From: Streptomyces sp. NBC_00572
Lineage (GTDB): Bacteria; Actinomycetota; Actinomycetes; Streptomycetales; Streptomycetaceae
Direction: 5' to 3'
Assembly: GCF_026341815.1 (NCBI RefSeq)
Contig: NZ_JAPENX010000001.1
Location: forward strand, 2,046,001-2,110,000
DNA length: 64,000 nt
Shown: in pieces, positions 57,865-64,000 of the stretch
Position numbering within the stretch: position 1 is the stretch's first letter
Layout: every line of letters starts with the position of its first letter
Notes under the pieces: model-generated
Databases searched by the model: none
What the model was told of the DNA's origin: nothing
Seen by the model: the letters and a program-made list of their open reading frames with translations, nothing else
Made by a program: the position numbers and the translations under genes

Positions 57865-58371
57865 CTAGGCGGCGCTCCGCCCCACGCCGTCGGCCAGATC
57901 CAGCTCGTACGACGTCCCTGCCTGCCCGTCGAGCGTCACGCTCCCGACCGCACCGAAGCCGACCCGCCCGAGCACGACCCTCGACCCGTCGTTGTCGAGG
58001 GTCGTGACGGCGGTCAGCCGGCTCAGCCCGTACTCCTCGCGCGCCAGCCGGCACACCTCCCGCACCCCGGCCGTCGCCACCCCGCGTCCGGTCGCCTTCT
58101 CGGCCACCCGGTACCCGAGCTCGGCGGCCCCGTCGGCGACGTCGACGAGATTGAACCGCCCGAGGATCTCGCCGCCCTCCCCCACGAGCACATGGAAGTG
58201 GATCCCCCCGGTCTCCTGCTCGTCGAGCAGCGCCTGATGCCGCTCCTCGAAGTCGGTGAAGTACGCGTCCCCCCGGTCGGGCACGGACGCGGCGAAATAC
58301 CCCCGGTTGTCCCGCTCGAAGGCGAGCAGGGCGGGGGCGTGATCGGATCGCAGTCGCTCAAGTACGGCCAT
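57865..58371 (-). CDS. GNAT family N-acetyltransferase
   Basis: The 168-residue protein matches the RimJ/RimL-type GNAT branch. Evidence is HFHVLVGEGGEILGRFNLVD, the acetyl-CoA motif A GYRVAEKATGRGVATAGVR (RGVA pyrophosphate loop), and a C-terminal strand GRVGFGAVGSVTLDG. It probably acetylates a protein N-terminus or small amine; the substrate is unknown. A -10-like TACGGT (58379-58384) ends 7 nt before the ATG and no SD is present, so leaderless translation is likely. It converges with the tricorn gene. Confidence 0.87.
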   Translation of the reverse strand: MAVLERLRSDHAPALLAFERDNRGYFAASVPDRGDAYFTDFEERHQALLDEQETGGIHFHVLVGEGGEILGRFNLVDVADGAAELGYRVAEKATGRGVATAGVREVCRLAREEYGLSRLTAVTTLDNDGSRVVLGRVGFGAVGSVTLDGQAGTSYELDLADGVGRSAA

Positions 58372-58512
58372 GGGCGCCACCGTACGAAGATCCGGAGCCC
58401 GGTGCGTACAACTTTTCGGCCCTCTGAAGGTCTGACCAGCTGCGGCGCGCTCTGCCCCGGCCCTCCGGGAGGAGAGGAACGTGCCGTACGCCACCTTCGC
58501 ACGAGGAACGAC

Positions 58513-59613
58513 ATGACCGTGGAACAACGCCCCTCGCCCGCCCCCTTCTCCCTGGTCAGGGAGGAGGACGGCCACGTCTGGGGTGACTTCGCCGAGGTGG
58601 AGGGCCTCTTCGGCGAGCCCCGGAGCGGGACGTACGAGCTGTTCGACTGGGTCCCGGAGACGACCGGAGCCCCGGCCCCGGCCCCGGCCCCGGAGTGGCT
58701 CGGCAGCACCGTCTGGCTGGTCCCCGAGGACGGGACGCTCGACGCCTGGCGCCTGGCGGACGTCGAGGCCGTCGGCCTCCGGGCGGCGGCGGGACGTCTC
58801 GTCCTCCTGGGAGAGGACGACTGCGACGGTCCGCCCGAGGGCCACCGCGGCCCCGTACGGATCCACGACGGGACCCGATGGCTGGGCTCCTGCCAGGAGT
58901 TCGCCGCCGTCCTGCCCGCGGAGCCGGCCGCGCCTCCGCTCGTCCTGCGCGGCCTCGCGCCGAGCGAGGAGCTGCGGCGGGCGCTCGCGACCGGGACGCG
59001 GAAGGCCCTGGAGCTGGAGACGGCCGTCCTGGAACTCCGGGACGCGCACGGCGCACCCCTCACCGACCGGCGCCTGTGGGCCAGCGTCACCGCATGGCGC
59101 CCCTCCGCGCTCGGCCCCGAACTGCTCGACGTGGAGTTCGACGGCTCCTTCGTCGACCCCGTCCCCGAGTTCGCCCGCCCGCTCTGGGAGCGGTGGCTCG
59201 CCGGGCCGCCGACCACGCCCGGCGCCTGGGCCGGGCTCGACACCCGGCGGCGCGGGGCGTGGCACGACCTCGTCCGGGAGCGGGCCTGCCGCCGCACGCA
59301 CGAGGACCGGCCCGCGGGGACCGCGTACACGCTCGACGGGCGGCACGTCACCGACGAGCCGAGTCTCTGGCTCGCGCTCGGCGAGGCCGTGAACGGGCCC
59401 GGCGGCTACTTCGGCGGATGCCTCCAGGCCCTCCACGACTGCCAGGGCGGTGGCTTCGGCTTCACCGCCCCCTCCACCCTGACCTGGCGGAACTCCGACG
59501 TCGCCCGCGCACACCTCTCCCGGGCGCTGTCCCCGGACGGTGATCCGTACGACCTCTTCGCGGTGACGGTCCACGCCCTGGAGGAGGACGGGATGCGGGT
59601 CGTGCGGGCATGA
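58513..59613 (+). CDS. Barstar-domain protein with unknown N-terminal region
   Basis: The 366-residue protein ends in a barstar domain (about residues 272-366): YTLDGRHVTDEPSLWLALGE, GYFGGCLQALHDCQGGGF and STLTWRNSDVARAHL match the barstar helix-strand order, including the acidic LHDC helix that plugs the RNase active site. The N-terminal 270 residues (FSLVREEDGHVWGDFAEVEG, VWLVPEDGTLDAWRLADVEA) have no family I know and may be two related beta-rich modules. No barnase-like RNase is adjacent. It may be an orphan immunity protein. ATG 58513 has a GAGGAA SD. It has no signal peptide. Confidence 0.8.
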   Translation: MTVEQRPSPAPFSLVREEDGHVWGDFAEVEGLFGEPRSGTYELFDWVPETTGAPAPAPAPEWLGSTVWLVPEDGTLDAWRLADVEAVGLRAAAGRLVLLGEDDCDGPPEGHRGPVRIHDGTRWLGSCQEFAAVLPAEPAAPPLVLRGLAPSEELRRALATGTRKALELETAVLELRDAHGAPLTDRRLWASVTAWRPSALGPELLDVEFDGSFVDPVPEFARPLWERWLAGPPTTPGAWAGLDTRRRGAWHDLVRERACRRTHEDRPAGTAYTLDGRHVTDEPSLWLALGEAVNGPGGYFGGCLQALHDCQGGGFGFTAPSTLTWRNSDVARAHLSRALSPDGDPYDLFAVTVHALEEDGMRVVRA

Positions 59614-59633
59614 GCGCGCGCGGACGCACGTGA

Positions 59634-59661
59634 AGGCGCACCCGGTGAACCGGGTGCGCCT
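59634..59661. terminator. Bidirectional terminator between barstar-domain and CsbD-like genes
   Basis: A perfect 12-bp stem (AGGCGCACCCGG and complement) with a TGAA tetraloop lies in the convergent gap, 21 and 31 nt from the two stops. Confidence 0.85.
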
Positions 59662-59691
59662 CCTCGACACAGCACGCGAGAGAACGACGTG

Positions 59692-59877
59692 TCAGGCGTC
59701 GTAGTCCTGGTCGAGACGGTCCTGGGCCTCCTGCTGGGCCCTGCGCGTCTCGTCGTCGGAGCGCTCGCGGCCCTTGGACGCGCGTTCGGACGCCTCGTCC
59801 TTCGCCTTGCCCATGGCCTGCTTGGCCTTCTCGCCGAGCTGCTGCGACTTGTCCTTGAACTGGTCTGCCATGCCCAT
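59692..59877 (-). CDS. Small hydrophilic CsbD-like stress protein
   Basis: The 61-residue product MGMADQFKDKSQQLGEKAKQ... is almost wholly charged and helical, with Lys/Glu/Asp/Gln repeats and no hydrophobic core. Such CsbD-like or hydrophilin proteins often belong to general stress regulons. SD AGGAG lies 9 nt from ATG 59877; a second in-frame ATG lies 6 nt on. It is monocistronic with a 155-bp upstream region where I could not place a convincing promoter. Confidence 0.75.
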   Translation of the reverse strand: MGMADQFKDKSQQLGEKAKQAMGKAKDEASERASKGRERSDDETRRAQQEAQDRLDQDYDA

Positions 59878-60032
59878 GAAAGTTCACTCCTAGAAGGGTG
59901 TGAGGGAGACAGGGGCGGTGTGCCCCTTGGGCCTCGACCAGCCTTGCACGAGCGAACATTCCACGCATTTCGATCAGTTACGGACGGCTACCGCGCGGCG
60001 ATCCCCCCGGCCGCCGCGCGGCAGCAGCCCCG

Positions 60033-60923
60033 TCAGTGTCCGGCCCGGCCCGCCGTCCTCGCCTCCTCGTCGGCCGCGCCGCCCGCGCCCACAAGGCCCT
60101 TGGAGACCGAACCGAGGCGGGGCTCGAAGCGCTTCATCTCGCGCCGCCCGACGGTCGCGATCATCCCGGGCAGGTAGCCGCGGACCGACTGCATCCCGCG
60201 CAGCCACCACTGCGCGTACACGTGCGGGGAGCGCCGCTCGATGCCCGCCACGATCCGGTCGACGGCCGGGCCGAGGGGGTACGTGCGGTTCGCCGGCCAC
60301 GGCAGCCGCTGCCGCAGCTCCTTCATCACGTCGTCCTGGTCGGCGCCCCGCACCATGTCGGTGTCGGTCCAGGAGAGGTAGCCGACGCCGACCTTCACGC
60401 CCTTGTACGCGACCTCGGCGCGCAGGCTGTGCGCGAAGGCCTCGACGCCCGACTTGGAGGCGCAGTACGCCGTCATCATCGGGGCGGGGGTCATGGCGGC
60501 GAGCGAGGCGATCTGGAGGAAGTACCCCCGCGACTCCATGAGGACCGGAAGGAACGCCCGGCCGGTGACCGCGCCGCCGATCAGATTGACCTCGATGACC
60601 CGCCGCCAGGCGCCCGGGTCCGACTCGACGAACGGACCGCCCGCCGCGACACCGGCGTTGGCGACGACGATGTCGACCTTCCCGAACCGTTCCTTCACCT
60701 CGGCCGCGACCTTGGCCATGGCCTCGTGGTCGGTGACGTCGGCGTGCCACCAGTCGGCCTCGGTGTGCAGCCGCCCCGCGACCTCCTTGAGCTGCTCCGG
60801 CTCCAGGCCGACGAGCGCGATCTTCGCACCGCGTGCGGACAGCTTGCGGGCGAGGAGCTCCCCGACGCCGCGGGCGCCTCCGGTGACGACCGCGACCTGT
60901 CCTTCCAGGCTCACCCGGCTCAT
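60033..60923 (-). CDS. SDR family oxidoreductase of a BVMO operon
   Basis: The 296-residue SDR has VVTGGARGVGELLARKL (cofactor loop), DIVVANAGVAAGG, the catalytic Ser in IASLAAMTPAP, and YCASKSGVEAFAHSL (YxxxK). The C-terminal half (SPHVYAQWWLRGMQSVRGYL) is longer than classical SDRs. Its ATG overlaps the hydrolase stop (ATGA). It is the third gene of the monooxygenase-hydrolase-SDR unit, where it may oxidise the alcohol freed by ester cleavage. Confidence 0.87.
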   Translation of the reverse strand: MSRVSLEGQVAVVTGGARGVGELLARKLSARGAKIALVGLEPEQLKEVAGRLHTEADWWHADVTDHEAMAKVAAEVKERFGKVDIVVANAGVAAGGPFVESDPGAWRRVIEVNLIGGAVTGRAFLPVLMESRGYFLQIASLAAMTPAPMMTAYCASKSGVEAFAHSLRAEVAYKGVKVGVGYLSWTDTDMVRGADQDDVMKELRQRLPWPANRTYPLGPAVDRIVAGIERRSPHVYAQWWLRGMQSVRGYLPGMIATVGRREMKRFEPRLGSVSKGLVGAGGAADEEARTAGRAGH

Positions 60924-61825
60924 GCCTTCTCCTTCACTTCCAGGTACGTGTCGGTCAGTTCGCGGATCCGCGCGGTGACGGCCTCGGGGGCCTCCACAGG
61001 TGTCATATGCCCCGTACCTGCCAGTTCGAGCAGCCCCACGCACTGCGGGAGCGCCTCGGCCATGGCGCGGGAGTGGACGGGCGGGGTGAGCCGGTCGGCG
61101 GTGCCGACGACGACCGCGACCGGCAGGTCGAGCGCCCGCAGGCCCGCTTCGAGGTCGAGCTCGGAGAGCACCCTGGACCAGCCGACACGTGCCCCGCGGG
61201 GGCAGGCGTGCACGATCCGGGCGCAGGCGTCGACCCGCTCGGGGGCCGAACCGGGGCCCATCGTCGCGTACTTGAGGATCTTCCTGGAGACGGCGTTGAC
61301 CGGCCCGAGGGGGGCCTTCGCGCCGAGGACGCCCCGGGTGAGCCGGGTCCGCCGGTCGCTCGGCCGGCCCGGTACGACGGTGGCCTCGGCGGTCAGCCGC
61401 GAGGGCCCGGTGGAGCAGAGCAGCGCGGCCGCCGCGTGCTCCCGGAAGCCCGGCCGGTCGGCCGCCGCCATGAGGGTCATGCCGCCCATCGAGTGTCCGG
61501 CGAGGACGGCCTTCTCACCGGGGGCGAGGGTGTTCGCGAGGACCGCTTCGAGGTCGTCGGCGAGCGCCCGGGTGGCGTATCCGGAGGGCCCGGCCGGGGC
61601 CGGGGACCTGCCGTGGCCGCGCTGGTCGTAGGCGATGACCCGGTGGTCGGCGGCGAGGGCCCGTATCTGCTCGGCCCAGAAGGAGATCGAGCAGGTCCAG
61701 CCGTGGGCGAGGACGACGGCGGGCGCGCCCTCGGGGCCGTACACCTCGACGTGGATCCGGGCGCCGTCGGCGGAGACGGCGGTGAGTTCGCGGGAGGTGG
61801 GGAGCGAGGTCAGGTGCCGGCTCAC
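60920..61825 (-). CDS. Alpha/beta hydrolase of a BVMO operon
   Basis: The 301-residue hydrolase has the oxyanion HGW (VVLAHGWTCSISFWAEQI), YDQRGHGRSP, the nucleophile elbow LAGHSMGGMT (Ser), the acid region VVVGTADRLTPP, and the catalytic His in GTGHMTPVE. It fits the esterase/lactonase class expected to open the ester made by the upstream monooxygenase. GTG 61825 overlaps the monooxygenase stop (GTGA), and its stop overlaps the SDR start. Confidence 0.9.
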   Translation of the reverse strand: MSRHLTSLPTSRELTAVSADGARIHVEVYGPEGAPAVVLAHGWTCSISFWAEQIRALAADHRVIAYDQRGHGRSPAPAGPSGYATRALADDLEAVLANTLAPGEKAVLAGHSMGGMTLMAAADRPGFREHAAAALLCSTGPSRLTAEATVVPGRPSDRRTRLTRGVLGAKAPLGPVNAVSRKILKYATMGPGSAPERVDACARIVHACPRGARVGWSRVLSELDLEAGLRALDLPVAVVVGTADRLTPPVHSRAMAEALPQCVGLLELAGTGHMTPVEAPEAVTARIRELTDTYLEVKEKA

Positions 61826-63372
61826 TGGGCGGCCTCCTTCTTCCGGGAGGTGGTGCGGGCCTTCGCGGGAACGGACTTCGCGGGCTTGGGCGCGCGGATG
61901 ACCTCGTACTCGGAGAGGTCGACCTGCCGGGTCTCGCGCCGGAACTCGCTCGTCGTGCCCGGCCACAGTGTGGTGTTGCGGCCGTTGGCGTCGAGGTACC
62001 AGCTCTCGCAGCCGCCGGCCTTCCAGACGGTCCGCTCCATCCGCGCCTGCACCCTGCGGTTCCAGGCGCCGACGGCGGAGGGCCGGACGGCGAGGGCGGC
62101 GCGCCCGCCCGGCCCGGAGGGAGTGAGCAGAGCCAGCTGGCGCAGGTAGTCGGCCATGTAGTTCAGCTGGGACTCGATCATCAGGATCATCGAGGAGTTC
62201 CCGAGGCCCGTGTTGGGGCCGATGACCGTCATGAAGTTGGGGAAGCCGGCGGCGGTGGCGCCGCGCAGCGCCTCCATGCCGCCCTTCCAGGTCTCGGCGA
62301 GCGTCTTGCCCTCGGCGCCGACGACCCGCTCGGCGATCGGCATGTCGGTGACGTGGAAGCCGGTGCCGAAGATGATCGCGTCGACCTCGGTCTCGGTGCC
62401 GTCGGCGGCGACCACGGTCGAGCCGCGGACCTCGCGCAGACCGGAGGCGACGACGTCGACGTTGGGCTGCGCGACCGCCGGGTAGTACGTGCTGGAGAGC
62501 AGGATGCGCTTGCAGCCGATGCGGTACGAGGGCGTCAGCTTGGCCCGCAGGACGGGGTCCTTGACGGCCTTGGCGATGTTGGCCTTGGCGAGCTTCTCGA
62601 TGAGTCCGAGTTCGTTCGGGTGCTTGGTGAAGGCGCCGACCTGCAGTTCGCGGATGCCCCAGAGGAGACCGCGGCGCAGGGTTCCGGTGACGGGCACGGC
62701 CCGGTGCAGCCAGCGCTCGGGGCCGCTGATGGCGCGGTCCATCCGGCGCATGACCCACGGGGGCGTGCGCTGGAAGAGGGTCAGCTTCCCGACCTGCGGC
62801 TGGATCGCGGGCACGATCTGGATGGCGGAGGCGCCGGTGCCGATCATGGCGACGCGCTTGCCGGTGAGGTCGTAGTCGTGGTCCCAGCGGGCCGAGTGGA
62901 AGACCTTGCCGGGGAAGTCGGCGATACCGGGGATGTCGGGGATCTTGGGGTCGGAGAGCGGCCCGGTGGCGGAGACGACGACCTCGGCGCTGAAGGTGCC
63001 CTGACTGGTCTCGATCTCCCAGCGGAGCGCCTCGGCGTCCCACTCCATCCGCCGTACCTCGTGGTCGAGCCGGAGGTGGGGGCGGATCCCGAAGGTGTCC
63101 GTGACATGCTCCAGGTACGCGCGGATGTGGCGCTGTCCGGAGAAGGTCCGCGGCCAGTCGGGGTTGGGCGCGAAGGAGAAGGAGTAGAGGTGGGAGGGGA
63201 CGTCGCAGGCGCAGCCGGGGTAGCTGTTGTCCCGCCAGGTGCCGCCCACGGAGTCGGCCCGCTCCAGGACCACGAAGTCGGTGATTCCCTCGCGGCGCAG
63301 CCGGACGGCGGCGCCGAGGCCACCGAATCCCGATCCGATCACCGCCACACGTACCTGCTCGTGCTTCGCCAT
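61822..63372 (-). CDS. Flavin-containing monooxygenase (Baeyer-Villiger type)
   Basis: The 516-residue enzyme has two Rossmann sites: FAD at AVIGSGFGGLGAAVRL and NADPH at RVAMIGTGASAIQIVPAI. The BVMO fingerprint FPGKVFHSARWDHD lies between them. SVGGTWRDNSYPGCACDVPSHLYS is typical of type I BVMOs. It inserts oxygen next to a ketone to give an ester or lactone. ATG 63372 follows GGGAGG. The C-terminal tail is Lys/Ala-rich (PAKARTTSRKKEA). It heads the three-gene operon and diverges from the merR gene. Confidence 0.92.
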   Translation of the reverse strand: MAKHEQVRVAVIGSGFGGLGAAVRLRREGITDFVVLERADSVGGTWRDNSYPGCACDVPSHLYSFSFAPNPDWPRTFSGQRHIRAYLEHVTDTFGIRPHLRLDHEVRRMEWDAEALRWEIETSQGTFSAEVVVSATGPLSDPKIPDIPGIADFPGKVFHSARWDHDYDLTGKRVAMIGTGASAIQIVPAIQPQVGKLTLFQRTPPWVMRRMDRAISGPERWLHRAVPVTGTLRRGLLWGIRELQVGAFTKHPNELGLIEKLAKANIAKAVKDPVLRAKLTPSYRIGCKRILLSSTYYPAVAQPNVDVVASGLREVRGSTVVAADGTETEVDAIIFGTGFHVTDMPIAERVVGAEGKTLAETWKGGMEALRGATAAGFPNFMTVIGPNTGLGNSSMILMIESQLNYMADYLRQLALLTPSGPGGRAALAVRPSAVGAWNRRVQARMERTVWKAGGCESWYLDANGRNTTLWPGTTSEFRRETRQVDLSEYEVIRAPKPAKSVPAKARTTSRKKEAAQ

Positions 63373-63442
63373 GCCGCCTCCCACGCGCCCGGCCAATCCC
63401 GCCAGCAATCACTGGCACAGTCGGGACTGTAGAGCAGCTCCA

Positions 63443-63485
63443 TACCGAGCGGTAGGGGTCGGGCGAGGGAAAGTTACCGGCGGTA
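63443..63485. promoter_or_regulatory. Twin palindromes between the BVMO operon and merR
   Basis: TACCG-AG-CGGTA (63443-63454) and TACCG-G-CGGTA (63475-63485) share arms and lie 32 bp apart in the 131-bp divergent gap. The second sits 6 bp upstream of the merR -10-like TAGGCT (63491-63496), where MerR proteins bind. Regulator assignment is inferred. Confidence 0.5.
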
Positions 63486-63503
63486 CAACATAGGCTGGCG
63501 TGC

Positions 63504-64000
63504 GTGGCAGAAGGATCAGGCGAAGGATCGGGACCCGGCACCGTGACACCCGAGGGCGCACGCGGGGGTCGGCGGTCGGGCGCGGGCGAGCCCGAACGCG
63601 TACGTGAGGGTCGGCAGTCCGCCGCGGGCGAGCCCGAGGGCGTACGCGAGTACCGCATGGACGAGTTGGCGGCCGCCGCCGGAATCACCGTGCGCACCCT
63701 GCGCTTCTACCGCGAGCGCGGTCTGATCCCCCCGCCCCGCCGCGAGGGCCGGATCGCCTGGTACGACGAGCAGCACCTGGCCCGGCTGCGCACCATCGCC
63801 GCCCTCCTGGAGCGCGGCCACACCCTCAACGGCATCGCCGACCTCACCACCGCCTTCGAGAGCGGCCGCAACGTCCGCGAGGTCCTCGCCCTCGGCGCCC
63901 CCAGCGAGGAGGAGCCGGTCCGCCTCACACCGGAGGAGCTCGCCGACCACTTCGCGGGCGAGGTCACCCCGGAGAACCTCGCCGCCGCCCTCGACCTCGG
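63504..64000 (+). CDS. MerR family regulator, 3' end cut by the window
   Basis: At least 165 codons are visible. After a 51-residue N-terminal extension comes the MerR HTH (YRMDELAAAAGITVRTLRFY, RERGLIPPPRREGRIAWYDE) and the start of the dimerisation helix (QHLARLRTIAALLERGHTL). The frame is open at the right edge. A -10-like TAGGCT ends 7 nt before GTG 63504 with no SD, so a leaderless start there is likely; ATG 63657 would give a normal-length MerR start. The extension consists of 42-bp tandem repeats encoding 14-residue units (P-E-x-x-R-x-G-R). It probably regulates the divergent BVMO operon. Confidence 0.82.
   Translation, partial: MAEGSGEGSGPGTVTPEGARGGRRSGAGEPERVREGRQSAAGEPEGVREYRMDELAAAAGITVRTLRFYRERGLIPPPRREGRIAWYDEQHLARLRTIAALLERGHTLNGIADLTTAFESGRNVREVLALGAPSEEEPVRLTPEELADHFAGEVTPENLAAALDL
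63549..63650 (+). repeat. 42-bp tandem repeat inside the merR N-terminal extension
   Basis: Units starting at 63549, 63591 and 63633 (the last partial) keep an exact 42-bp spacing and stay in frame. Shared bases include CCCGA, GCGTACG and GCGGGCGAG. The unit shares CGAACGCGTACG with the tract at 54254. Confidence 0.7.

Overview
The window comes from the chromosome of a Streptomyces-type actinomycete. Supporting signs are very high GC with G/C-ending codons, frequent GTG and TTG starts, several apparently leaderless genes, and lineage markers: an SsgA-like protein, a galTEK operon, an RpfB, a protein O-mannosyltransferase (Pmt), a tricorn protease and an LAXTG-type sortase substrate. The blocks rplY-pth, ppc-desaturase, galTEK, ispE-rsmA-rpfB-tatD and rsmI/pmt match the chromosomal core order I remember from S. 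coelicolor. No integrase, transposase, CRISPR array, rRNA or tRNA was found.

Layout. 1-7.2 kb: end of rplY, pth, a small membrane protein, a sortase substrate, ppc, and a desaturase-tetR operon. 7.2-13 kb: three tandem paralogous secreted FG-GAP/VCBS proteins, each with a similar promoter, a conserved 5'-end RNA hairpin, a hairpin around the Shine-Dalgarno (SD) sequence and a TTG start. 13-20 kb: trans-aconitate methyltransferase/MarR pair and galTEK flanked by two orphan LuxR-type response regulators. 19.7-27.7 kb: two paralogous membrane-anchored PQQ-propeller proteins, an ABC-F ATPase, an RHH/PIN toxin-antitoxin pair, an acyltransferase and a tiny gene with a TTA codon. 28-34.6 kb: secreted SMP-30-like protein, ispE, rsmA, rpfB, tatD, a zinc-ribbon protein and rsmI. 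34.7-41.3 kb: pmt, two penicillin-recognising-fold proteins, a YbaK protein, an EamA transporter and an NTF2-like protein. 41.5-48 kb: lipoprotein, SDR, a 2OG-Fe dioxygenase with a LysE exporter, second YbaK, ArsR-like regulator and a serine hydrolase. 48-51 kb: an ECF metal transporter with a Nur-box-like palindrome at its start, pointing to nickel, divergent from an SsgA-like gene. 51-58 kb: MMPL transporter with its TetR regulator and twin operators, a tandem-repeat tract and tricorn protease. 58-64 kb: GNAT, barstar-domain protein, CsbD-like protein, and a Baeyer-Villiger monooxygenase/hydrolase/SDR operon divergent from a MerR regulator cut by the window end.

How genes work together. Physical linkage supports these units: desaturase-TetR, galTEK, ispE-rsmA-rpfB-tatD, the nickel-type ECF operon, TetR-MMPL, and BVMO-hydrolase-SDR with MerR. 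Best candidates for undescribed biology are the FG-GAP triplet with its shared RNA leader and the dioxygenase/LysE pair, which may make and export a hydroxylated amino acid.
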